This document shows, piece by piece, positions 11,858-22,455 of a stretch of DNA of 64,000 bases. The notes below the pieces were generated by a model. That model saw only the letters and a list, made by a program, of their open reading frames with translations, had not been told where the DNA came from and made no database searches. The position numbers and the translations under genes are program-made. Location: assembly GCA_023846275.1 (NCBI GenBank), contig CM043870.1, forward strand, positions 8,565,527-8,629,526, written 5' to 3'. Source of the stretch: Vanilla planifolia (taxonomy: Eukaryota; Streptophyta; Magnoliopsida; Asparagales; Orchidaceae). How positions within the stretch are numbered: the first letter of the stretch is position 1; each line of letters starts with the position of its first letter.

Positions 11858-13030
11858 AAGCAGAAAATTAAAAATAAAAAAGGGAGACCTACTATACTTC
11901 ATCGAGTTCCCTAGGAAAAGCCCCTATGTTGGAATAAAGAAGGGAAAGTAGAAATCTAACATGGTTTTGGTGCCATTTGTTAATTACCACTATAAGAATT
12001 CCCATTCTTGACAACTTCATAAGGAAGAAGAGGGAGATCTTTTTTGAAGACCCCTCCATCTTGGTCAAAGTCCTTCGCCATTATTGTCAGAGATTGTTCA
12101 AAGGCTGAATCACCTATAGTTGAGGTTTGGAATCCTCATGTCCACACTCTTGAGTTCACCAAAAGCCTTGGACATCTTCTCTCATTTATCATCAAAAGTC
12201 ATCTTGCACCTTTGTTGCTTTCCAAACTTGTTAATCCCTTCACCTAAGTTTTTTTCTTTTCTCTCTCTCTCTCCTTCTCTCTCTCCATAGGAGAAGTTGT
12301 TCTCATCTCCTTGAGAGTCAGCAACACTCAATTAAGATTATTATGGATTTCAAAATGTAATGTATAACTGTAGCTTTTTCAAAAGCTATCTATGCTACTT
12401 AAGGGCAAATTAGAAGCTAATGACATCATTGACTCACATCAACATGCTCTAATTGTCTGCTCACATTCACTTAAATCAATTTATCGACCATGTTTACTAA
12501 TGCCTCTCGCATTGACTTGAGTTGACAATGTCGACTCCCACCACCTACGTTGAACCACATCAACTCATGCTGTCCAACACCAATTGCATCCACCTACTCC
12601 ACTTACATCGACCCATGTAGAACTGTGCTGAACAATACCTATAAGAGCCAACCCCCATCGGCTAGTACCAACTCAAGTTAAACCATGTACACTACTCACC
12701 CATACACACATCTACCTACCACCATCTAGGTTTGGCCAAGTTGCCTCTGAGTCTTCTTATCAACCACACTACCTTTATTTTGGCATTACTAAGATATCTT
12801 TATTAGGGATGGTATACATTCAATAGCATTGTATACTCACGACAGCTTTAGTTTGGTTCTCTCAACCAAAATCTTGTCACATATTATCAGTCCATCCCAA
12901 AGGGTGCTCCAATTTTGCACCTTAAAATATTTGAAAACTTCAATTGATTGAGCTTTCTCATCTTTTCTTAAGTAATTTTTTGTTTAATTTTTTTGAATCC
13001 CTTTTTGCATCAATAATTCATTAAACCAAT
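11858..13030. mobile_element. Unidentified 1.17-kb insertion within the 5' LTR
   Basis: The block is absent from the other LTR. It is bounded by ATAAAG at 11852-11857 and 13031-13036, where the uninterrupted LTR has a single ATAAAG at 4589-4594, giving a probable 6-bp target duplication. It is richer in GC than its host LTR, has a (CT)n run at 12259-12285 and a CCA/TTGAC-rich stretch at 12500-12720. An open stretch of 67 codons at 12044-12247 (plus) matches nothing I recognise. No terminal inverted repeats or TG...CA ends are seen. Confidence 0.55.
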
Positions 13031-13789
13031 ATAAAGAGTAAATAAAGTAGCTTATAAACATAGTAGAGTATTAAATAATAGAATGCATGATAATCTGTAA
13101 CAAAAGTAATATAAAAATACATATATGGCCATATACATGTATATTTAGATCATCATAAGAATATAATACTTTATCTTTTTTTATTTTATCTCCCCTTTTT
13201 GTAATCATTTTTTTTCTTTTCATTCATTTTCTTTTTTTATATTTCTTCTTCCTCCAGGCCCAAACACTTTTATGACCTCTATCCTAGCACTTGGGGATCT
13301 AATATCAATCTCATTGCTATAAGTCTTGATGCTCTAAAATTTCATGGCCTGATCTTTGAATATCACAACATAAAAGTGAAGTATCTGATCATCACTAAGT
13401 TTATTTTTCTTATGTTAACATCTTATGTTGATGGGGAAAGGAGACATTTGAAATGTTATGTCTCCATATCTAAATATCTCACCTAAGAGTAAAGTATCTC
13501 ATCATTACTAAGTCTTATCCTCATGATATCAATATAGATAAAGAATAAGGTGCCTAGAATGTTAAAGCTTTATCACTAATAGATGTGATATAGCTATCTT
13601 TGATAAATGCATCTAAGGTTGATGTATATCACATATATCACATCTATCAGGTTGCTTTTTAATCAAGTCATGCTCTTTTTTAAGGTTGTATTGACCAATT
13701 TTCTTTCCTTTCTTTTCTTTTTATTTTGTTTTCTTTTATTTTATCATATACTTTGATTTATAATATCATATAGCTCATACATTTTGTAC

Positions 13790-13794
<5 letters not shown>

Positions 13795-13848
<54 letters not shown>
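13795..13848. repeat. (TA)n microsatellite
   Basis: About 27 uninterrupted TA units inside the 5' LTR. The matching place in the other LTR (about 5267-5315) has only a mixed TATGTG/TATA stretch. Confidence 0.95.
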
Positions 13849-13849
<1 letters not shown>

Positions 13850-14586
13850 TCATAAAGTGTTATAATGAAATCAAAATATGCGCAAGAAATGTTATGTCAT
13901 ATAAATGTTAATATCATTAAAAATTCTGTAATAATAGAAAAGGATATTTATTAACTAACTTACATCATAATTAATTTTTTTACCTCTTTGATGTCTCTTC
14001 TATAACTTTTCTTTTTCCCTTATTAGTTCTCTTTCTCTAAGAAAATTCATATTAGTTCTTATTAATAAAAATTCAATTTTTATCATGAAAGTATTTTTAA
14101 AAACTATGCTAATAATGTGGTAACAGACTATCATCTCTTCATTTATTATCATCATATCGTATAGTACGATCAGCCTTATATTTTGGGCTTTGCAAAGGTC
14201 AAACATTGTATTACTCTAATCTTACCATTCGAATATATTAGTCATATCAATATGATGAAAGATAATTAATGGGGTCATTTTTAGGATCACATAGATGATC
14301 TATCTTATGTTAGTTCAATGCATAAGTGTGCTTGTTTAGTTCTTATTTGGTACTTGTATGATCTATTTTTTTGCCTTAACAATGTATGATATGATATCAT
14401 TTATATTGTTGTATGATGTATGCCTGATGTTGTTTAAATAGTCTTGGAATGCAGCATACTAATCTATTTTTCCTTCCATACTTATACAATAGGTAGTATA
14501 TTTGCATTGTAAAATAACCTCGATTGTAATCATCCAATAACATAATTGTACAAGTTTGATTCATGACTTATGTAATATTGTTCCAA

Positions 14587-14589
<3 letters not shown>

Positions 14590-14661
<72 letters not shown>

Positions 14662-14735
14662 TATATACATATATATATATATACATATACATATATATAT
14701 ATATCTATGTGTGTGTGTGTGTGTTTGTATTTGTG
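14590..14735. repeat. (AT)n / ATAC / (TG)n compound microsatellite
   Basis: A pure AT run to about 14655, then interspersed ATAC, then a TG-rich run. Open frames on both strands here are repeat translations (IYIYIY...). The other LTR lacks it. Confidence 0.95.
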
Positions 14736-15701
14736 CGTGTGTATCATACTAGTATTATACATGCACTTAATCAGATAGATAGTTTAGGATAATATTATTT
14801 TATTCCATCATATAATCCAAAATATGCATGATACTAGTATGATCCATCTACTTAATCATTTGAAATAATGATCAAACAAATGGTCTCATATAATATTATT
14901 TACTATCATCATAGTGTATGATATATGCATCGTACTAGTATGATTTATGTACTTAACTGGAACTGTTTGATGGAAGGCCTCTCATCGACTCCTATTATAG
15001 GCTTGTACCAAAAGATATGAACAATGGTTTGGTATGATCAATACAGTTGGGATGATGAAGATCTCTGTCCCCCTTGACAACAACCCAAGTCTTACAAAAT
15101 CTATTTCTTTACCTATCCAAACAATCAATATGTGCTTTAAAGAGAAAACTTATGGCGAGATCTTATCTTAAAATGTAGTTTTCTCAAGTTATGATTGAAA
15201 ACTTGTTTGTTTCTTAAAGCTTCTCCTATTTTCTTTCCAACACGATTAAAGTAGCCTAAGAAATCACACTGAATGATCGAAGTGCTTCCTTTCATCTTTT
15301 GAGCTCCTTCATTTCTTTCTCTTCTACTTTCTCACTCTTTTTAAACTTTATAATAGGTTTTTAGGTAAAGAAAGGGAGCTTACACTCTTATTTAATAAGA
15401 TAAGATAAGTCAACTACCCTTTAATATCATAAATTCTCTATTTTTTAATATTTATTTTTAAAATTTTGCTAAAAGTTGAAATTGTATCCAAAAAATATAA
15501 ACCACATAATTACATATTCTTTATGATAAGATTTTCATATTGACACATTAAAATTGAGATTCAATTACTATTGTCTTTACATGCTTTTTAAGGTGCCTAT
15601 TAAACTATATTTTTATGTTTTAGAATTGAAATACGCATATCAAATATGCAAAATATAAATTTCTGAAAAATAGTTTTGGTAAATTTATCAACCCATTACT
15701 T

Positions 15702-15934
15702 AATTAGTGAAATCTTGGACAATATTCTAGTAAACTAAGAGGCATAAATTAGGGTACTAATGACATCGACTAGGTTTGGAATTGGTGACTACTAGATCTC
15801 GCCTGAACTAATTGTGACAGGAGGGTCGCACAAAGAATTTGAACAGTAAACAAATCTTTCTTGGTGAGAAAGTAATCAAGTAGATTAGTATTTCAATCAT
15901 ACTAAACTATGCAAGTCAAATCAAAAAGGCTTTA
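15702..15934 (+). repeat. Duplication unit copy 2, middle part
   Basis: It aligns with about 2103-2310 of copy 1: AATTAGTGAAATCTTGGACA against AATGAGTGAAACCTTGGATG, and GACTACTAGATCTCGCCTGAAC against GGTGAGTAGATCTTGCTAAGAAC. It sits between the two Gypsy elements. Confidence 0.65.
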
Positions 15935-17183
15935 TGACGTAGGAGTGTCTAACATTAGCTAACAAACACATGTTTATTAGCATCAGACCAATTTCACAAG
16001 TCTACTAGAGCAAAGTTATTTAAAATTGCTTAAAAAGGCTTAAAAAATATATTTTTTTTATTGATTTAGCTACCTGTCATCATCCATCATCGTCTGTCAC
16101 AGTCATCACTACCTGAGCTGACTTGTGCACCTACGTGACCTGAATTGACTTAAGAACACTTTTTTACTAGTGTTAAACCAGTGACAACCCACTATGACTC
16201 GTGACTACTTGTGAGTCCCACTGACCTATTCTATTTTTTCTGACTCATGCCTATCAAAAATTGGACTGACAACTTTAGCATGCAACTGGCCCAGCCATTT
16301 TGTTACCTGTTATTTCGTAGCTCATTGTTATCGTCTCTATAATGTATGGGTAGTTTAAGAACTACTTAATTCGATTAATTTTTTTAGCTTTTTTATTTTT
16401 TTAATTTTTTAAAAAATATTACTAATGAACCTTTAAAGTCTTGATAAATAGGGATACTTACTAGATTGTGGGAGATAAAAAAATTATGAAATATATTTCT
16501 TTTATTTATGTGCTTTTATCTCTATAAGTAATGTGTATATGTTTAAATCTAGTTAGAGAAATTCCAACTTCCCTTATGAGAGATAAGGATTAAAGTTGAG
16601 AAACTTTCCACCAGAAAAGTCGATAACCAAATCTTTTGTGAGAGATAAGAATCGAATAAGAGAGACCTTCCATTGGGAGAGTAAGTAACCAAACGAATTT
16701 TACTTCCATCACCATCCTAAGATTCATTACTAACTCAAATCACCACCACATCACTGTTTTACCACTTTTGTGCTCAAAATGGCAATGCTATAAAACTACA
16801 TGACATCATCACTAAAAAGGTGCACACCTTTTAACAACTTTTATTTTCTAAATAGTAATATAAAGTTAGAATTACTCTTTTTTATTGAAATACTCTACAT
16901 AGAGTTTATCTTAAAATTTTTATTTTAAATGTGTGAAATTGGATGTGATAAAAAAACTATTTTACAAGATGTTTTCTTAATGTTTAAAGTGTTGTCACCT
17001 TCTCAACTTAATAATCTATGCTACAACTTTAGAATGACAATTTTTGAATAATTCTAAAATAACACACATGCCACTTAATCTCAATTAGTGTGTAGTTTTT
17101 TTTTTATTTTTTTAATAATTTATTAAACATCTTCAGCATTGTAGACTCTAATTTAGATTCTAGAAGAAATCTAAATTTGCCCT
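15935..17183 (+). repeat. 5' LTR of deleted Gypsy element
   Basis: It starts TGACGTAGGAGTGTCTAACAT and parallels 20142-21426 (TGACATAGGAGTGTTTAATAT), with shared blocks near 16480 and 20725 (TTTATTTATGTGCTTTTATC), 16600 and 20850 (the GAGAAACTTTCCACC-like repeat), and the end block ATCTAAATTTGC near 17170. The 16080-16260 part is rich in GACC/TTGAC words and richer in GC. Confidence 0.75.
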
Positions 17184-17193
17184 ACATTAACTT

Positions 17194-17205
17194 TAGTATT
17201 AGAGT
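17194..17205 (+). other. Primer-binding site candidate
   Basis: TAGTATTAGAGT lies about ten bases after the 5' LTR. It matches the plant tRNA-Met site TGGTATCAGAGC at 9 of 12 positions, with every mismatch a G-to-A or C-to-T type. Two similar words recur downstream (near 17254 and 17295), so local duplication is possible. Confidence 0.45.
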
Positions 17206-17899
17206 ACATAGTTTTCTACTAAAAAAGTTTTTTTCTTTTATTTATTGTATTCAATTTTGGTATTAAAAAATTGATTTTTTATTCTACATCAACTTTAGTA
17301 TTAGATAATATTATTTTATATTAATTTTTTTCCTTTTACCTTTGTTTATCCATTAAAAAACTATTAACTGGTTTTATATAAACTTTCTTTTAATAGTAGT
17401 ATGAATGCAATTATATGATTCCCAATCATCATTTTTAAGAACTATTTGGTTCTATTTAGGAGGTGGTATGGCAAAAGCTGGATCCTTATCACTTGTCATT
17501 TTCTTAGAAGCACACCTTATGTTAGCTTTGGTGGTCTATAGCTATGATTGTTTTATTTTCATAATTTTTTATTAAAATAAAAAAATTATATTAGTTTTCT
17601 TGATATCTCATTATGTAAAAAAATTTTATGACCACAAGACCTAGTAGGTCTTTTCAAATGACAAATCAAAGTTAAGAATCACTTTGAAACAAAAGACAAA
17701 ATTTAAACAAAAATCTCGTGCTAGAAATATCCCAAACCAATAGCCCAACTCACTTAGATGGTTGGACAAATCCTCCTAAACTAATAATGTGAACCAAATC
17801 ATAGAATAAAAAGAGACAATAAAATAAGTACTATACCCTATAGTTTAGAAGGAAAAAAATCCTAAGAGACTAGGAATCACAGAAGATATGATAATTCTT

Positions 17900-18800
17900 C
17901 TGATGAATCTAACTAAGATATTCATAATAAAAATCATGATCATAAAAAAGGAAATGAACCTTCAAATGATTCAGATAAAAATGATGATCTAAATATGTCT
18001 ACTTAGAAGGAAAGATCTAAGAGGTACCAAGATAGAGAGCATATCCCTAATATAAAACTAGATGCCCCAACTTTTGATGGTACTTATGATCCTAAAAATT
18101 ACATCAATTGATAGACTAATATAGATGATTAGTTTAATTGGCACCAAGTGAGAGAAACATATATCAATTTATTAACTAAACTCATTGATATTACTCGTAA
18201 GTTCATAACCAACTTAGAATAGGAATACTAATAATGATGAAGATGTATCTCAAACTTGGAGAAACCTTAAGATTAGGTTATACAATATGTTTATTCTAAA
18301 AAACTATAATAACAAAATATTAGATAAATAATAAAGATTTCTCTAAGGTAGTAGATTAATTAAGGAGTATATTAACAAATTTGAGAATTATAAGCATAGA
18401 TGTGATATAGATGACCCTAAGCAAGTAGTACTTTTTTATTTTAAGATAAGTTTATATATAGGTTGAGCTTAACTTGAGAAATATTATTACCTTAGAGAAA
18501 GTCTATCGCATAGCTAAAAATATCAAAAAAAAGTATAACTTTTATTTTAAGAGAAATGATAAGCCAGACTTTCTAAAAGCCCATACCATAATTTCTTAAC
18601 CCAATCATCATTAAATTTATCTACACCATCCACTACAGTTTTTAAAACTCCCAAACTCAAATTATTATCCAATTCTTCACACCCTTTTTTAAGTCAACCT
18701 ACCCAATCTAGAATTATTTATTTTAAGAGCCATAAAAAAAGATATGTAACTACTAACTATCTAAAGAGATCCATGAGTATGATAAATAAGAAGAAAACAT
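17900..18800 (+). pseudogene. Gypsy gag remnant with zinc-knuckle trace
   Basis: Plus-strand translation gives KLDAPTFDGTYDPKNYIN near 18055-18110, then a gag core with SRLIKEYINKFENYKHRCD near 18350-18410. A decayed knuckle IYFKSHKKRYVTTNYLKRS lies near 18715-18770; the knuckle His is kept and the cysteines are lost. Stops are frequent. Confidence 0.7.
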
Positions 18801-18929
18801 AATACCTAATAAGAAAGCTAAGCAATAATTAAAAAACATGGAAAAATTCATGATTAAGTGCATCCTTACGACCTCACAATCACAATATGACTAAAAGCCC
18901 ACTAATATCTTTTGTACCAACATAAAAAT

Positions 18930-19230
18930 TAAGGAACAACTATATATGATAGTCATAGATAATAGTGATTACATCAACATAATATCTTCTAAGGCCACTA
19001 AGAAAATAAAAGCTTCTTTATTGGAATGCCCAAACCATTACATTATGTCATGGATAGATAAAGTCTATATACATATTAAGAAATGATGTTATGTATTCTT
19101 GAAATTGGGTAATATAATGACTAAGTTTTATGTGATGTGGTACTTATACGAGAAAGTTATCTTATCCTTGAAAGAGCATTTATTTTGATGGAGACATGAC
19201 TTTGAAGAGTAAGACTAATACATGTTCTTT
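18930..19230 (+). pseudogene. Gypsy protease remnant
   Basis: The frame reads MIVIDNSDYINIISSKATKK near 18950-19005, then LECPNHYIMSWIDK near 19020-19065. Active relatives have D-S/G-G at the catalytic triad; here it is DNS. GNIMTKFYVMWYLYEK follows near 19100-19150, matching the region before the conserved protease end. Confidence 0.6.
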
Positions 19231-19689
19231 TGTTAAAGAAAAGACCTTCACATTACACCTTGCCCTATCTCATGAGAAATCCTAATCACTTAAACTTAGC
19301 AAATCTATAAAAAATTATAATCTTATGGATAAAGAAAAGGGAAGATAAACATTTTAAGTTTGATCATACTACCTCAAGTTAAGAAAATTCTTTTTCAAGA
19401 AAATTTAGTTTGATTTCTTATAATTAAGAAGTTAGCCACTACCTTACTTGGCCCATCACTTATTATAAAGGCTCATGATAATAAGCAAAATATCTTTCAT
19501 TAATCTTATTCCCTAACTAGTAGACTTTCAAACTTTTATCTTTATTCATATTTCTTTATTACCTATAATAATATCTAAAAAATTAATTAAAGTAATAAAA
19601 GATATAAGAAACTAGTTGATGCTGAAAAAAGATTAAAGAATTTCATGAATGAGACTGTTATAATTAAAGTTAGGTTAGAAATGTTTCAT

Positions 19690-20040
19690 CTTAGAGCTTA
19701 TAAGAAATACAAGTGTGTGAAGTTAGACATTTTAAGAATATTCAAAAACTAAGAATTAGTGCTTATGTATTGAATTTAATAGAAGAGTGTGAGATTAGTG
19801 TAATTTTTAATATTAAAGATTTAGCCTCTTATAAGGTACTACATCTAATATTTAGTGAGTCATTTGAGCCTAATTCTCACATGTTGAGTACATTTTTTCC
19901 TACCAATACATTAGCCTTGAGAGTAAATAAGGATAATATAGAGAAAAATTTAAATCATGATATAATTCTAATCAAAGATTATAAACTTATAAAACTTTTA
20001 ATTCATTGGAATGATAAACTTTCGATTAAGAACTCTTGAC
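19690..20040 (+). pseudogene. Integrase C-terminal / chromodomain-like segment, open for 108 codons
   Basis: Translation across 19690-20040 gives EMFHLRAYKKYKCVKLDILR, then KLRISAYVLNL and CEISVIFNIKDL. It ends with a chromodomain-like KLLIHWNDKLSIKNSWLTY near 19995-20045. The 19713-20039 stretch is the longest open Gypsy fragment in the window. In full elements this follows the integrase core; here it comes soon after the protease, which shows the internal deletion. The open frame starts at an incidental ATG and is not a gene. Confidence 0.7.
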
Positions 20041-20141
20041 TTACCTATAATGACCTACACCATATCACACCACACCAATTTGAACACTACTGTACCCATC
20101 TCCTCGATACCATCAAGCCAAGCTCTCATACTTGAGAAGGA

Positions 20142-21426
20142 TGACATAGGAGTGTTTAATATTAGCTCATAAACACATATTTGCTAACATCACACAAGTT
20201 CTACAAGTTTATTGATGTAAAATTTGGTTGAAAATTACTTTTAAAAATGCTTAAAATTGAATATCTTATTGATCTCACTACACGTCACTGTTCGCTGCTG
20301 TCTATTATCATCATTGCCATCGTCAATAGTCGCTGCCATTACTTGAGTTGACCTATGTGCCTGTGTGACCCTAATTGACCCAGAAACACTATTTGACCCG
20401 CGCTCGACCCTGGCCTACCCATTACTCGCATGACCCATGATGACTTGTAATGACCTGTGTCAACCCGTGAGTCCCACCAACCCGTTTTTGTTCCACTTGA
20501 CCCACACCTACCTAAAAATCGAATCAATAACTCTATCGTGCCGCACGCCTTGCCAATTCGTTGCTTGCCTTTGCCACCTCCAAAAAATGAATGATCAATT
20601 TGGATACTACTTAATTCAATTAATGTTTTAGTTTTTTTTTCATTTTTTTAAAAAATTACTGATGAACTTTTAAGATCTCTTTAAATAGGAATGTTCGCCA
20701 AATAGTAGAAGATAAAAAATGATGGAATAATTTTTTTTTATTTATGTTCTTTCATCTTTATAAGTAAAATATGTGCAACCAACTCTAGTAAGATAGATTC
20801 TAAGTTCTCTTATAAGAGATAAAGTTGAAAGATGAGAGATGTTTCACTAGGAGAGCTATCAACCAAATCCTTTGTGAGAGATAAGAATCGAAGGTGAGAG
20901 ACTTTCTATTAAGAGAGTTTATAACCAAACAAATTCTTGCTTTAACTAATACTCTAAGCTTCCCTACTAACCCAAACAACTGCCATGTCACCCTTTTACA
21001 ACTTTGGTGCTTTAAGTGCCGACACTATAGAACTACAAGACATTATTGCTAAAAAGGTGCGCACCTTTCAGCAACTTTTATTTTCTAAGTAATAATCTAA
21101 AATTGGAACTATTATTTTTCTATTAAAGTAGTCCACATAAAGTTTATTTTAAATTTTCTATTTTATATGTGTAAAATTAGATTTACTAAAAAAATTATTT
21201 TGTAAGATTTTTATGTTTAATGCTTAAGGTGTTACTGCTTCTTAACTTAATAGTTTACGATATAATTTTATAATATCAATCTTTAAATAATTTTAAAATA
21301 TCATAGGCACCACCTAACCTTAATTAGTATATAATTATTTTTTTCATATTCTCTATAATTTTATTAACATCTTTAATATTGAAAGTTCTAATTTAGATCT
21401 TAATAAAAGTCTAAATCTAAGTTGCA
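20142..21426 (+). repeat. 3' LTR of deleted Gypsy element
   Basis: It starts TGACATAGGAGTG just after the coding remnant and ends AAATCTAAGTTGCA. It pairs with 15935-17183. The 20280-20590 part is GC-richer than its surroundings and yields incidental open frames on both strands (20339-20527, 20437-20631). Confidence 0.75.
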
Positions 21427-22260
21427 TCAGTATGTGTGTGCAAACCAATATTATTAATCAGGGTGTTACGTTGGCAATGAGAAGGATAAGAACAATGACA
21501 TCAGGTAATGAAACACATGAGAGATGCAATCAACTGAGGAGAATATGAAGGTGGTGGTGGTGGGGTGGGAAGGGGCACAAAACATGAAAGCGACATAGAA
21601 TGTGGGATTAAGGGTGGAGTCATGGGATGAGTTGACAATGGTGGCAGTCAACTAGATTTACCTACACAATTAACTAAGAGGAAGGATGTTGCGATGGACG
21701 ATGAGGTTGTGATTGGTGCTAGACTGCAACTTTGTTGGAAGGAAAGCTAGCATTAACTTTATGGAGAAGATGTATAATATCACACAAACCTTTTGAGATC
21801 TTGAACAACTATGAATGGTAGAGAACTGTTTTTGTCCATCTAGAATGACCATAAACTAAAACGATCTTTTTTATTTCATCATAAACATCTAAACAAGGTA
21901 CAAGAAAATATCACAAGCTTTGAAAAATAAAAAATATTAAAATTATATAAAAAACAAAATAATGAATAATTTTAGATTTTTTTAAAATGAACATTTATAT
22001 TTAATAATATAAATAAGCTCATTAATTTTTTCCTAGACGTTTTTGTGGCAAATTTGGATTTTTTGCAACTTGAGCTTTATTTTTGCAATGAACTTTGATT
22101 TGTTGCATTGTTGGGACTATCTGTTTTAAGAGAAAATCAAATATTTCAAGGTAGCTTAAAGCTTTTTTTTATCCAATGTAGTGAATCTCGATCTGTTAAA
22201 ATGACATAATTTATTGTCTTACTAGGTGTTTGTATAAAAAGAATGGCATTTGCCAGTGAA
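21427..22260 (+). repeat. Duplication unit copy 2, right part (3' flank of XTH)
   Basis: It aligns with about 2320-3178: GCAAACCAATATTATTAATC against GCAAACCGATAGAATCAATT, GAGAATATGAAGGTGGTG in both, TAGAATGACCATAAACTAAAA against TAGAATGACAATAAACTAAAA, and ATTTGTTGCATTGTTGGGAC against ATTTGTTGCATCATTAGGAC. No credible gene: the minus-strand open stretches at 21466-21651 and 21670-21852 are not conserved as frames in copy 1. Confidence 0.7.
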
Positions 22261-22455
22261 GATTTTCAGTCATAAGGCGAATTAGGAATCTCGGAAGAAC
22301 AAAACTAAGTTTTTTGTTAGACGAATCTTCCTCTGTTTAAATAAATGACATGGTTTCTTGTCTTAGGAGGCGTGTTTTGTTATATACAAGGATGACATTT
22401 GTCTATGAAGATTTCAGTCACTTATGACATTTGTCTATGAAGATTTCAGTCACTT
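22195..22455 (+). repeat. Local duplications next to the XTH 3' flank
   Basis: A perfect 32-bp tandem repeat occupies 22392-22423 and 22424-22455 (ATGACATTTGTCTATGAAGA...). A looser duplication of about 140 bp links 22185-22280 with 22325-22420 (CTGTTAAAATGACATAATTT against CTGTTTAAATAAATGACATG; both end GAAGATTTTCAGTCA or nearly so). Confidence 0.85.

Larger units (their letters stand above)
4155..15700 (-). mobile_element. Ty3/Gypsy chromovirus-type LTR retrotransposon (Tekay/Del-like), decayed
   Basis: This is a complete element on the minus strand. The 5' LTR is at 15700-11439, the primer-binding site at 11437-11426, then gag, protease, RT, RNase H and integrase in order down to about 7000, a polypurine tract at 6988-6964, and the 3' LTR at 6963-4155. 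A 5-bp target duplication and an empty site in the duplicated copy confirm the ends. All reading frames are broken. The domain order (protease, RT, RNase H, integrase) is that of Ty3/Gypsy. Integrase-tail phrases such as KGVVIFGRVGKLKPKYI and the two-part cysteine pattern in gag suit the Tekay/Del group, but that placement comes from memory of family motifs. Confidence 0.85.
11439..15700 (-). repeat. 5' LTR of the Gypsy element, enlarged by an insertion and microsatellites
   Basis: It pairs with 4155-6963 but is 4.26 kb long. The extra length comes from a 1.17-kb insertion at 11858-13030 and from (TA)n and (AT)n(TG)n expansions at 13795-13848 and 14590-14735. The end aligns as TTTATCAACCCATTACT against TTTATTAGGTTATTACA. 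Several open stretches (11525-11719, 14000-14206, 14563-14778) are LTR or microsatellite sequence and not genes. Confidence 0.8.
15935..21426 (+). mobile_element. Internally deleted Ty3/Gypsy chromovirus derivative
   Basis: Direct LTRs of about 1.25 kb (15935 to about 17183; 20142-21426) bound a 3-kb interior. It holds gag, a zinc-knuckle remnant, protease, and then directly an integrase C-terminal and chromodomain-like segment. RT, RNase H and the integrase core are missing. Full elements of this type have interiors of about 4.5-5 kb. The phrases KLDAPTFDGTYDPKNYIN and TFNVADLY-like ...IFNIKDL recall the CRM/Reina chromovirus groups. I see no clear target duplication, but the uninterrupted copy near 2310-2320 supports the insertion. 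Confidence 0.75.

Noticed and set aside
14563..14778. Two long open frames on opposite strands rich in Ile-Tyr or Thr-His
   Set aside because: Direct translation of an (AT)n/(TG)n microsatellite.
19713..20039. 108-codon frame considered as an independent small gene
   Set aside because: Its translation matches the integrase C-terminal and chromodomain-like end of a Ty3/Gypsy element in the correct position before a 3' LTR.
20339..20631. Overlapping open frames in a GC-richer stretch, considered as a small gene
   Set aside because: The same stretch exists in the other LTR at about 16080-16340 without the frames, so this is LTR sequence.
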